64,000 nt of DNA from Paeniglutamicibacter sulfureus (GTDB taxonomy: Bacteria; Actinomycetota; Actinomycetes; Actinomycetales; Micrococcaceae): assembly GCF_039535115.1 (NCBI RefSeq), contig NZ_BAAAWO010000001.1:1054001-1118000 (forward strand), in the 5' to 3' direction. The position numbers and the translations under genes are program-made. Under the pieces are notes generated by a model. That model did not search any database and was not told where the DNA came from. It saw only the letters and a list, made by a program, of their open reading frames with translations. Shown here one piece after another: positions 43,650 through 51,902 of the stretch. Numbering within the stretch: the stretch's first letter is position 1; each line of letters starts with the position of its first letter.

Positions 43650-43907
43650 CTAGAGGGTGCGCTTTTTTTCCACGAGTTTCTGGGTCCAGCGTTTGGTGAC
43701 GGCCTGGATGACCGATGCGCTGGCGCCGGAGAAGACAGCGAAGGCGAGTACCTTGCCGATCTTTGCCCGTTGCTGGGCCTCGGGGTTGGTGACGTTCGGC
43801 GGCTGCTCGCCGGTGGCCCCTTTCCAGATGGCGCCGGAGATCTTTGCCGCGACCAGTCCGGCAATGATCGAGATGCCGATTGCCAGGGCCTTGGTGACCA
43901 GTTTCAT
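43650..43907 (-). CDS. DUF4235 membrane protein
   Basis: An 85-residue protein with two membrane helices (ALAIGISIIAGLVAAKISGA and VLAFAVFSGASASVIQAVTK) separated by a short polar loop, matching actinobacterial DUF4235. The function of the family is not known. AAGGAGAAAA precedes the ATG. It lies between the larger membrane-protein gene and the small acidic protein gene in one minus-strand operon. Confidence 0.88.
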   Translation of the reverse strand: MKLVTKALAIGISIIAGLVAAKISGAIWKGATGEQPPNVTNPEAQQRAKIGKVLAFAVFSGASASVIQAVTKRWTQKLVEKKRTL

Positions 43908-43955
43908 TTTTTCTCCTTCGTTGTCTGCTTCTGTTGGGGGCCTCGTTCGGCCTCG

Positions 43956-45062
43956 TCAGTTCTCGCTGTCCGTGGGCTTGTCCAAGGTGATTTGCCGGCG
44001 CTCGTACTCGCGCTGGCTGAAGGTCGCCTTCCGCACGGATTCCTCGTTGTCCAGGCTCGATCCGACGGCTCCGGCAATGGTGCCCAGGGATGCCGAAAGC
44101 CACGACAAATTCAGGTACTCCCCGAACCCCACCTCATGGCCCAATTCCATGGCCAGGAAGCGGGCATCGATGATGATCAGCGCGCCGGTGAGGATGATGG
44201 CAAACAGGACCAGGTACATCAGGAGAATCGCCGAGGCAATGGTCATCAATGTCGCCAGGTTGTAAATGACACGCTTCTCACGGTGGCGATTCCCGACGGG
44301 TCGTTCCCAGAGCCTGTTGTGCAACACCAGCCACGAACCCATCACCACAACGGAAAGCAGGCTGATGATGGCAAGGCGCTGGGGTGGGAGGTAGTCCGCC
44401 ATGGTCCAGATGTTGGTGTAGAAAACGCCAAATGCACCAGTAGCCAAGGCCGCGGCCATCGCCGAGGAAAGGCTGGGCACCAACCTCCACGGTCGGTTGC
44501 TGCGCACCATGCCGATGAGCAGCAGCAACCTGCCCATCATGCCCTTGACGGTTTCGAAGGCATCGTCGTCCGTCTTGGCGGCCTCGATCCTTCGCTCAAG
44601 GGAAAAGGGGTCCACGGCCGGCAATACCCGCCCGTCGTCCCGCAAGTAGGGATCCCCGACCCCATGCAGGGCCGCGAGTGCCTGGACCACGGCACGCTGC
44701 AGTCGTTTCTTTCGGACTATGCCCAATGCGGGCAAGACCACGATGGCGGATCCGGAGCCGGCGTTGACGCTGGATGTCAGGGGTTCGCCTCTTTCATACT
44801 GTGGCAAGTCCGTCAGGTACACCAAGTAGTCCCAACCGCCCGCTTCGCGCAATTGGCGCGAGTGGGCATTGAGTTCAACCTCGCCGTTACCGGCCAAGGG
44901 AAGCGAGAATTCGGCGACTTCCACCTCCCAGCCCGCACCGTTGTCCAGGTCCGATACCAACTGCGCGGGCAGCGAGTCCTTCAGCGACACGGCCAGGGAC
45001 AGCGGCATTCCGGTGTCAGCTATCAGGCCGACGACGGTCTGGCGGGCCGGCTGCGTGGACAT
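43956..45062 (-). CDS. Hypothetical four-helix membrane protein
   Basis: A 368-residue protein. The first 170 residues are soluble (TVVGLIADTGMPLSLAVSLK at the start; DYLVYLTDLPQYERGEPLTS), then four helices follow from about residue 195 to 330, including AIISLLSVVVMGSWLVL and LMYLVLFAIILTGALIII. The C-terminal 40 residues are charged. I do not recognise the family with confidence; similar proteins appear in Micrococcaceae next to DUF4235 genes. The stop lies 48 bases before the DUF4235 gene. No function is assigned. Confidence 0.8.
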   Translation of the reverse strand: MSTQPARQTVVGLIADTGMPLSLAVSLKDSLPAQLVSDLDNGAGWEVEVAEFSLPLAGNGEVELNAHSRQLREAGGWDYLVYLTDLPQYERGEPLTSSVNAGSGSAIVVLPALGIVRKKRLQRAVVQALAALHGVGDPYLRDDGRVLPAVDPFSLERRIEAAKTDDDAFETVKGMMGRLLLLIGMVRSNRPWRLVPSLSSAMAAALATGAFGVFYTNIWTMADYLPPQRLAIISLLSVVVMGSWLVLHNRLWERPVGNRHREKRVIYNLATLMTIASAILLMYLVLFAIILTGALIIIDARFLAMELGHEVGFGEYLNLSWLSASLGTIAGAVGSSLDNEESVRKATFSQREYERRQITLDKPTDSEN

Positions 45063-45066
45063 CGGG

Positions 45067-45405
45067 CTACCCTGCGTCGAAGCGGTCTTCGTCCCCCGAC
45101 GACGCGTCGGATCCCGAGCCGTCCGCTTCTAGGTCGCCGGCGTCCGGCTTGGCCGCGCGGGTTCTGTCCTGTCCTTCGGAGGACACGTCACGGGCTGCGG
45201 TGTCTCCGGTCCCCGGCTGGACATCGTCAGCTCCCAGCAATTGCTCGGCCAGGTAGTCGGGGTCCTGAAACGGGTCGACGGTGCCGGGGTCTTCGGGCCC
45301 GTCGAGGGAGTCCAACTCGGACAACCCATCCGTGCCTGGACCCGAGGCGTCCTCGGGGTATTCGTCCTCGGGCCCGGAGCCTGGATTCCGTGGTGTCGTT
45401 GACAT
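45067..45405 (-). CDS. Acidic low-complexity protein
   Basis: A 112-residue protein rich in Asp, Glu, Gly and Pro (for example LSELDSLDGPEDPGTVDPFQ), without hydrophobic segments. It is probably disordered. AAGGAGG at a good distance fixes the ATG at 45405; the longer frame upstream has no start signal. It is the first gene of the minus-strand run and ends 4 bases before the membrane-protein gene. Function unknown. Confidence 0.72.
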   Translation of the reverse strand: MSTTPRNPGSGPEDEYPEDASGPGTDGLSELDSLDGPEDPGTVDPFQDPDYLAEQLLGADDVQPGTGDTAARDVSSEGQDRTRAAKPDAGDLEADGSGSDASSGDEDRFDAG

Positions 45406-45876
45406 GTGGTGCCTCCTTCGTAGCTTCGGGATTTCACGTGCCTGGTGGCGATGTGGGCTACTTACGTTCCGGACCGGAGGTCCGTTCCAACCGATTTCCC
45501 CCGGCCATGTGCCCGCAGCTTCCAACCCAACGTCGCGTTCCCCACGCTACTGTCCTTGTGGGGCCGTGCCAAGGAATCTGCACGTACTGCCATGGTGACA
45601 AGGGTCCTTCCCGCTTCGACTGTCGCCCTGGGGTTGGGTTGCCTCCAAGCGGTTCGAATGGTTGCCACGTGGCCAAGCGCGCAGTCCTGCTGCCGAGTCA
45701 CCGGCCGATACGAACCGCCGGCCACCCACGACGCGTCCGTGGTTTCCTCCGACGGGTTGCGAAAAGCTATCCGAGTCCCGACTCGTGACCATATCCTGAC
45801 GGAACACCACGATTCCACGATGCCCTGTGTGGACGTGATCCACCGGCCGGTGCCTCAACGAAGGAGACAGCTTTCA
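45406..45876. other. Divergent intergenic region
   Basis: About 470 bases between the acidic-protein operon (minus) and the glycosyltransferase cluster (plus). Overlapping open frames here lack start signals. I could not find a convincing promoter of sigma-A or stress-sigma type by eye; no RNA gene is visible. Confidence 0.4.
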
Positions 45877-45894
45877 ATGCGGATGCGTAAATGA
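45877..45894 (+). CDS. Five-codon mini-ORF (MRMRK) before the glycosyltransferase gene
   Basis: ATG-CGG-ATG-CGT-AAA-TGA lies 9 nt after AAGGAGA (45861-45867), and its stop overlaps the next ATG (AAATGA). The glycosyltransferase start itself has no other Shine-Dalgarno, so ribosomes may reach it by re-initiation. It could equally be that the SD serves the second start at long range. Confidence 0.35.
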   Translation: MRMRK

Positions 45895-47003
45895 TTCTCG
45901 ATACCCGCCCAGCAGGCGACCCTTTGCGGATCGCAGTCCTGGCGCACCTGCACCATGCGATCGTCCCGCCCTTTGCCGGCGGCATGGAATCGCACACCGC
46001 ACACCTGGTTGGGGGCCTCACCGACCGAGGCCACCAGGTCACGCTCTTTGCCAAGACGGGCAGCGAGGCAACCTGCCGTGTCGAATCCGTGCTGGCTCGC
46101 TCCTACATCGTGGAGGGCTATCCCGAAAGCGACGGGCGAAACCGGCAACACCTGATGCTGGACGGCGCCATGGCGCAGGCCACCGGACGGATCCGTGCGG
46201 GACGCTTCGACGTCGTCCTGAACAATTCGCTCAGTCCCATACCCCACAGGGAACTGGCCGCAATACCGACCTTGCATGTCCTGCATACCCCGGTCTTGCC
46301 GAGACTGGCAGGAATCTTTGGCACCCCGGGGTGGACACCGGACCCGATGCACCGCCACGTCACTGTCTCACACGCGAACGCCCGGGCGTGGCGCCGGTGG
46401 CTGCCGGAGATCGACGTGGTCCACAACGGCATCGCCTTGGAGACCTGGCACTCCGACGCGGAGTCGATTCCGGGCACCGCGGCCTGGACCGGGCGCATCA
46501 CCCCGGAAAAGGGAACCCATCTGGCCATAGCGGCCGCCCGGGCAGCCAACATGAAGCTGAGGATCGCAGGGCCGGTGCAGGACCGGGACTACTTCACCGC
46601 CTTGATTGAACCGGAACTGGATGCGGACATCACCTACCTCGGGCACCTTGACCAACGGGACCTGAGCACCATGGTTGCCACGGCCCAGGTGTTCATCTCC
46701 TCGCCTTTGTGGGAAGAACCCTTTGGGCTCACCACCCTGGAGGCGATCGCATGCGGCACCCCGGTGGCAGCGCTGCCCTCCGGGGCGATGACCGAAATCA
46801 TCACCGCAGACTCCGGGGTCTTGGCCACGGGCCATGACGCCGAGGCGCTTGCAAGGGCTGTCATCCTGGCCAAGGACCTGGAGCGGACGAAGGTGCGGGA
46901 CAGCGCCCGCACCTTCTCGCTGGATTCCATGATCGATGCCTATGAAGGGCATTTGCGTTCGGTTGCACCCGTGCCGCACCGCGCTTTGGGACGGTATTCG
47001 TGA
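45891..47003 (+). CDS. Glycosyltransferase, GT4-like
   Basis: A 370-residue GT-B fold glycosyltransferase. The N-terminal domain shows PPFAGGMESHTAHLVGGLTD (acceptor-side glycine loop); the C-terminal nucleotide-sugar domain contains WTGRITPEKGTHLAIAAA and the E-x7-E type motif SPLWEEPFGLTTLEAIACGT. No membrane segment is present. It is first in a glycosyltransferase cluster; the GTG of the next gene overlaps its stop by 4 bases. The donor and acceptor are unknown. Confidence 0.9.
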   Translation: MILDTRPAGDPLRIAVLAHLHHAIVPPFAGGMESHTAHLVGGLTDRGHQVTLFAKTGSEATCRVESVLARSYIVEGYPESDGRNRQHLMLDGAMAQATGRIRAGRFDVVLNNSLSPIPHRELAAIPTLHVLHTPVLPRLAGIFGTPGWTPDPMHRHVTVSHANARAWRRWLPEIDVVHNGIALETWHSDAESIPGTAAWTGRITPEKGTHLAIAAARAANMKLRIAGPVQDRDYFTALIEPELDADITYLGHLDQRDLSTMVATAQVFISSPLWEEPFGLTTLEAIACGTPVAALPSGAMTEIITADSGVLATGHDAEALARAVILAKDLERTKVRDSARTFSLDSMIDAYEGHLRSVAPVPHRALGRYS

Positions 47004-48055
47004 ACTACAGGGTCTCCTACTACGCCCACCACCACGGCACCGGACATTTGCGCCATGCACAGCGGCTGGCGGAGCTGGAGGGAGTGGATTTGCAGGTGGC
47101 CAGCACCGGGGAACGCCGCCGCGACCTGCTCTTCGGTGAACTGGACTACGTCGCCTTGCCGGCCGACGCCGGGCCCCTGCAACACCCCGGCAAGATGCGG
47201 GCCGGAGACCCGCTGCACTATGCCCCGGTCGGCCCTGGCATCCAAGAGCGCTTTGCCATGCTGAACCGGGCGTGGGCACGGTTTGTCCCGGATGTTGTCA
47301 TGGTCGATGTATCCGTGGAGGTGGCATTGTTTGCCCGCCTCAGCGGCTATACCGTCGCCTTCCGCCGCATGCCCGGGGAGCGCCGGGACCGGGCACACGA
47401 ACTGGCCTACGAGGTCGCCGATGCCATCTTCGGCTATTTTCCCGCAACACTCGAGGATCCCACCCATCTGGCGGCGTTCGGCAACAAGAGCCACTATCTG
47501 GGTGTGCCCGGGTCCCTGCCTGCGCCGAGCGACCCCCCTGCAGCGCCATCGGGCCGCCGTCGAGTGCTGGTGCAGACCTCACTTGCCTCCGCGATTCCGG
47601 CACGGGGTTTGGCCGTGGCGGCCGCGGCCTCACCCGAATGGCTATGGGAGGTCGCCGGGGCGGTGGAAGAGGACGGGACGAGGCTGCCGGAAAACCTGCT
47701 GCTGCACGGCGTGGTGCCCGACCCCGGACGGGCGATGGCCGCGGCCGACCTCGTCATCAGCTCAGCGGGCCACAACGCCGTTGCAGCAGCTGCTGCCTCT
47801 GGGCGACCGGTCATGCTGGTCCCGGAGGAAAGGCCTCATGACGAGCAACTCCACTTTGCCCGAGCCCTCGAAGGCGTCGCGGGAATCCCGATGCTTGGAT
47901 CGTGGGAGGAACCCGCAGACTGGCCGTCCCTGCTGGAACGCGCCGTCGGCACGACCCAAGGTGCCCTGGCCGATGCCCTGTTTGTCAGCCCAGCAAGCTT
48001 CGCCGACGCATTGGAGGCGATGCTTGCCGCCTGCCTGAAAGCGGCAGTGGCATGA
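47000..48055 (+). CDS. MurG-like glycosyltransferase (GT28 C-terminal domain)
   Basis: A 351-residue GT-B protein. It starts YRVSYYAHHHGTGHLRHAQR, a GT28-type glycine/His loop, and the C-terminal domain has VISSAGHNAVAAAAASGRPV and LVPEERPHDEQLHFARALE, the UDP-sugar-binding pattern of MurG-like enzymes. It is not MurG itself because the sequence is shorter and the context is different. The GTG overlaps the preceding stop (GTGA), so it is translationally coupled to the GT4-like gene. Confidence 0.85.
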   Translation: MNYRVSYYAHHHGTGHLRHAQRLAELEGVDLQVASTGERRRDLLFGELDYVALPADAGPLQHPGKMRAGDPLHYAPVGPGIQERFAMLNRAWARFVPDVVMVDVSVEVALFARLSGYTVAFRRMPGERRDRAHELAYEVADAIFGYFPATLEDPTHLAAFGNKSHYLGVPGSLPAPSDPPAAPSGRRRVLVQTSLASAIPARGLAVAAAASPEWLWEVAGAVEEDGTRLPENLLLHGVVPDPGRAMAAADLVISSAGHNAVAAAAASGRPVMLVPEERPHDEQLHFARALEGVAGIPMLGSWEEPADWPSLLERAVGTTQGALADALFVSPASFADALEAMLAACLKAAVA

Positions 48056-48063
48056 ACCGCGCC

Positions 48064-48930
48064 TTAGTAGGGGTCGTTGCTGCGGGTCGCCTCAACTTCA
48101 GCCGCTCCGGGCTTTCTCATCACATCGATCCGGCTCCCTTCCGGATCCCACCGAATCAGCCCCATTTCTGCGAATGCGCCCAACCAGCCTTCCATGGGCC
48201 AGGTTCCCCAGCGCCCGTGGAAGTTCCGGGCGTTGGCAATGATGGCCTCGAAGTGGTTCAGCGGCGGCTTGTGGACGCCGTGGTGCTGGTGGAACAGCGG
48301 CTCGGCCACAAAGCACATGGGGATTTCCTGCTTGCGCGCCCTGAAGGCGAAATCGGTGTCCTCGGCACCATAGCCGGTAAAGCCCTCGTCGAATCCGCCC
48401 ATGCGAAAGAAGATCCCGGCCTTGATCGCGAACCCGAGCGACCAGAACATTTCGTGGCGGGAGCGCTCCCCGCCCCCTGCCAGGTTCGCCCGGGCATGGT
48501 GGGGGACGGAGGCGCCAAGCAACGCGGCATCATCAATTCCGAAGCCCGCCTGAAGCGGGGCCGGAAGGTACCGGGGCTCAGCCATGGCCAGCACCGGTTC
48601 CCCCTCAATGGCGTCCAGGAGTGCGGTGAACAGCGTGTCCGAAGGAATGCAGTCCACGTCCAGGAACACCAGATTCGGGCTGTCCGCCGCGCTTGCGGCA
48701 GTGTTGCGGGCCCGGGCCAGCGGCAGGCCGGATTCGCCGGGACGCGAGGTGACATGGTGGATCCGCAGCGGCACGATGCAGGAAACGGGCTCCGGGACCG
48801 GCTCATCCATGTAGACGAGCACCACTTCGCAGGGAAGCTCGGCCGAGCGCTCCACGCCTGCCAGCAGGTTGCGCAGGTGTCCGGCCCGCCCGTGGGCGAT
48901 CACCAGTACCGAAAAATTCCGTGCCTCCAC
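48064..48930 (-). CDS. Glycosyltransferase family 2 with galactosyltransferase-like C-terminus
   Basis: A 288-residue GT-A enzyme. The N-terminus FSVLVIAHGRAGHLRNLL, the DxD-like LVFLDVDCIPSD and the C-terminal MGGFDEGFTGYGAEDTDFAF (acceptor/catalytic Asp pair, Glyco_transf_7C type) are diagnostic. The GTG at 48930 is preferred over an ATG eight codons earlier because AGGAGGC (48940-48934) is correctly spaced for it. It is convergent with the MurG-like gene, 8 bases away. Confidence 0.9.
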   Translation of the reverse strand: MEARNFSVLVIAHGRAGHLRNLLAGVERSAELPCEVVLVYMDEPVPEPVSCIVPLRIHHVTSRPGESGLPLARARNTAASAADSPNLVFLDVDCIPSDTLFTALLDAIEGEPVLAMAEPRYLPAPLQAGFGIDDAALLGASVPHHARANLAGGGERSRHEMFWSLGFAIKAGIFFRMGGFDEGFTGYGAEDTDFAFRARKQEIPMCFVAEPLFHQHHGVHKPPLNHFEAIIANARNFHGRWGTWPMEGWLGAFAEMGLIRWDPEGSRIDVMRKPGAAEVEATRSNDPY

Positions 48931-49064
48931 GCTGCCTCCTTGATTGCCGGCCATCGCGCCGCGAAGGCACCGGACATCTTCCGTCGGGTTGCTCCCAGCT
49001 TACGTCGACACACCACCGGCCGGCACCGAACCGGTACACATCCAGCAGCGCCAAGGAGGAACGC

Positions 49065-50198
49065 ATGAGCGGCACACCATCCAACCCCGTGGTCAGGGTC
49101 GCATCAATTCCGCACGACCAGATCTATATCCGCCACCTTGAGGCCGTCGATTCGTCGGGAGCCGAAGTGTTCCGCCTGCCCGATCCCCCGCCTGTCGACG
49201 GCATGCGATCAGCGCAATCCGGCTGGTGGCCGCCGGCGATGCTCTCGGCCGACTGGGTACGCGCCAACCATGACTCCTTTGACCTGATGCATATTCATTT
49301 CGGTTTCGACGCCGCAGACCCGGCCCACCTGCGAGAGCTGGTCGCCGAATTGCGGCACTTCGGCAAGCCCTTGGTTTACACGGTTCACGATCTGGTCAAC
49401 CCGCATCAGCCCGACCCTGCGGCGCATGTTGAATTGCTCGATGTATTGATACCCCATGCGGACAAGCTGATTACGCTCACCGCGGGGGCCGCGCGGGAAA
49501 TCCGTCGCCGTTGGGGTGCCGAGGCCCAGGTGCTGCCCCACCCCCACGTCGTGGACTTCGGAACCATGGACCGGATCCGCGCCGCCCGCCGGAGGAAAGC
49601 AGCGATCGGGAACAAGGATGGGATGAAGCGGATCGGCGTGCATCTCAAGGGGTTGCGACCCAACATGGACACCGCCATCCTGGATCCGCTGGCCCGCGCC
49701 GTGGCCCGGCTCCCCTCCGCGGTGCTCCAGGTCAACATCCATTCCCAGCCCCTGGATCCGGCCAGCGACGAATACCGGCCCGCACTGGCCGGGAAGCTGC
49801 ACGACGGCGCGAACCTGGGGCTCTGGGAACTGCGGTCCCACGAGTACTTCAGCGAACCGGAACTCTTCGACTACCTGGCCTCGCTGGATGCCTGTGTCTT
49901 GCCCTACCGTTTTGGCACCCACTCCGGTTGGCTCGAAGCGGCCATTGATGTCGGCACACCGGTGGTCGCGCCCGATTGTGGGCATTACGCGGACCAGGAC
50001 CCTTCGGTTGGACGATTCAGGACCACACCGACCGGCGCGGATGAAGAATCACTCCTGAACGCGATCCGGGAAGTATTGCGGGCCGAAGACCTGCCCGGCC
50101 TTGATGCGGAAGGGCGCCGTCGGCAGCGGCTAGAGATCGCCCGGGCCCACCGGGAGTTGTACGACCTGCTCTTGGACCGGACCCCGGCTGCACGGTAA
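49065..50198 (+). CDS. Glycosyltransferase (GT-B fold)
   Basis: A 377-residue glycosyltransferase. Segments such as LMHIHFGFDAADPAHLRELV, VYTVHDLVNPHQPDP and LDACVLPYRFGTHSGWLEAA resemble GT4-like enzymes, with the Gly/Glu loop of the nucleotide-sugar site at the C-terminus. AAGGAGGA (49053-49060) sets the ATG at 49065. It is divergent from the GT2 gene and probably completes the same glycan or glycolipid. Specificity unknown. Confidence 0.87.
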   Translation: MSGTPSNPVVRVASIPHDQIYIRHLEAVDSSGAEVFRLPDPPPVDGMRSAQSGWWPPAMLSADWVRANHDSFDLMHIHFGFDAADPAHLRELVAELRHFGKPLVYTVHDLVNPHQPDPAAHVELLDVLIPHADKLITLTAGAAREIRRRWGAEAQVLPHPHVVDFGTMDRIRAARRRKAAIGNKDGMKRIGVHLKGLRPNMDTAILDPLARAVARLPSAVLQVNIHSQPLDPASDEYRPALAGKLHDGANLGLWELRSHEYFSEPELFDYLASLDACVLPYRFGTHSGWLEAAIDVGTPVVAPDCGHYADQDPSVGRFRTTPTGADEESLLNAIREVLRAEDLPGLDAEGRRRQRLEIARAHRELYDLLLDRTPAAR

Positions 50199-50322
50199 AT
50201 GCCGGGGGCCGGCGCCGTCCGGTCCCGCCTACCTGCTGGCGACGGAAGCCGCTTAATCCGCCCGCCCGCGCCCCGGCGAACCCCACGCCAGTCGATCCGA
50301 ACCATCGCCCCGCGCCCAGGCC

Positions 50323-50383
50323 TTGACATTCACGGAGACCCCGGTCACACTAGATCGTATACGATTTCATACACAACAGGAGG
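50323..50383 (+). promoter_or_regulatory. hpa operon promoter with GntR-type operator
   Basis: TTGACA (50323-50328) with a 17-base spacer to CACACT (50346-50351). The perfect 12-base palindrome ATCGTATACGAT (50354-50365) lies over the expected transcription start, and AGGAGG (50378-50383) follows. The palindrome has the GTATAC core typical of FadR/VanR-type GntR operators, and a GntR gene is second in the operon. Confidence 0.7.
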
Positions 50384-50388
50384 AAACC

Positions 50389-51894
50389 GTGAGCAGCGAC
50401 GCTACAGCCACCGAATTGGTCGAGGTCGACCAGTCCATCTTTGACAGGGCCGGCAAGGTCCTTGCGGTCCACCTCTCCTACTCCTCGAGGGCAGCCCAGC
50501 GCGGCCGCACCCCTGCTTTCCCGTCGTATTTCATGAAGGCGCCTTCCTCGCTGGCCAGCACGGGCTCCACCGTTGAGCGCCCGGCAGGCACCGAACTGCT
50601 TGCCTTCGAGGGCGAAATCGCCTTGGTCATCGGCACCGACGCCCGCCGCGTTACCGTCGAGCAGGCTTGGGGCCACGTCGGATACGTGACGGCCTCAAAC
50701 GACCTGGGCGTCTACGACATGAAGTACGCCGACAAGGGTTCGAACATCCGCTCCAAGTCCGGCGACGGCTACACCCCGATGGGCCCGGTGCTGCTCCCGG
50801 CGGCCTCCCTCAACCCCGACGCCCTGCGCATCCGCACCTGGGTCAACGGCGAGATCGCCCAGGACGCCACCACGCAGGAACTGATCTTCTCCTTCGCGCA
50901 GATCGTCGCGGACCTCTCCCAGCAGATGACGCTGAAGGCCGGAGACGTGATCCTCACCGGGACCCCGGCCGGATCTTCCGTGATCGTGCCGGGCGACGTG
51001 GTCGAGGTGCAGGTCGACGACGAGGCAGCGGGCCTGTCCACCGGACGCCTGGCCACCACCGTGGTGGAAGGCACCGAAACCTTTGCGGCCTTCGGCAACC
51101 AGCCCAAGATCACCGACGCGGACCGCATCGACGCCTTCGGCACCGCCGCCGACGCAGGCATCGAGACCCCGATCACCGGCAAGGCCGCATTGACCGACGA
51201 GGTCAAGGCCAAGCTCATGTCCGTGGCCACCGCGACGATCTCCGGCGCCCTGCGCAAGCGCGGACTGAACAACGTCTCGGTCGACGGACTGCAGGCCACC
51301 AAGGGCATGACGAAGGTCATCGGCACCGCCCGCACGCTGCGCTACGTGCCCAACCGCGAGGATCTCTTCAAGACCCACGGCGGCGGCTACAATGCCCAGA
51401 AGCGCGTCATCGACGACATCGGCCCGGGCGAGATCCTGGTCATGGAGGCCCGCGGAGAAAAGGGCTCCGGCACCCTGGGCGACATCTTGGCGATGCGCAC
51501 CCAGGTGCGCGGCGCCGAGGCCATCATCACCGACGGCGGGGTCCGCGACCTCGACGCCGTTGCCGCCCTGGACATCCCGACGTTCCACAACGGCGCGCAC
51601 CCTGCGGTCCTCGGGCGCAAGCACGTGCCGTGGGACACCGACGTGGCCGTGGGCTGCGGAGGCACCACCATCGTCCCCGGGGACATCGTCATCGCCGACG
51701 CCGACGGCATCCTGGTCATCCCGCCGCACCTGGCCGCCGAGATCGCCGAGGAGGTCGTCGAGTCCGAACGCCAGGACACCTTCGTGTTCAAGCACGTGTC
51801 CAACGGCGCCGAGATCAAGGGCCTGTTCCCGATGAACGCCGACTGGAAGGCCAAGTACAACCAGTGGGTCGCCGACGGCGAACCGGAATTCTAG
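50389..51894 (+). CDS. hpaG: FAH-domain isomerase/decarboxylase fused to an RraA-like domain (HpaG-type)
   Basis: A 501-residue fusion. Residues 20-240 are a fumarylacetoacetate-hydrolase fold (GEIALVIGTDARRVTVEQAW, YVTASNDLGVYDMKYADK, KAGDVILTGTPAG), as in HpaG/HpcE, which decarboxylates 5-oxopent-3-ene-1,2,5-tricarboxylate and isomerises the product. Residues 265-470 are an RraA-like domain (GTLGDILAMRTQVRGAEAII, then DGGVRD), with the D-X20-R-D metal motif intact. E. coli HpcE has two FAH halves; here only one is present. AGGAGG and GTG at 50389 define the start. It is the first gene of the hpa operon. Confidence 0.88.
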   Translation: MSSDATATELVEVDQSIFDRAGKVLAVHLSYSSRAAQRGRTPAFPSYFMKAPSSLASTGSTVERPAGTELLAFEGEIALVIGTDARRVTVEQAWGHVGYVTASNDLGVYDMKYADKGSNIRSKSGDGYTPMGPVLLPAASLNPDALRIRTWVNGEIAQDATTQELIFSFAQIVADLSQQMTLKAGDVILTGTPAGSSVIVPGDVVEVQVDDEAAGLSTGRLATTVVEGTETFAAFGNQPKITDADRIDAFGTAADAGIETPITGKAALTDEVKAKLMSVATATISGALRKRGLNNVSVDGLQATKGMTKVIGTARTLRYVPNREDLFKTHGGGYNAQKRVIDDIGPGEILVMEARGEKGSGTLGDILAMRTQVRGAEAIITDGGVRDLDAVAALDIPTFHNGAHPAVLGRKHVPWDTDVAVGCGGTTIVPGDIVIADADGILVIPPHLAAEIAEEVVESERQDTFVFKHVSNGAEIKGLFPMNADWKAKYNQWVADGEPEF

Positions 51895-51902
51895 GACCCG
51901 AC

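Noticed and set aside
43308..45788. 826-codon open frame on the plus strand
   Set aside because: It is antisense to four minus-strand genes with good ribosome-binding sites; its composition is not protein-like.
50199..50322. Possible short gene between the glycosyltransferase and the hpa promoter
   Set aside because: Only short frames without start signals; the region is explained as the end of one unit and the promoter of the next.
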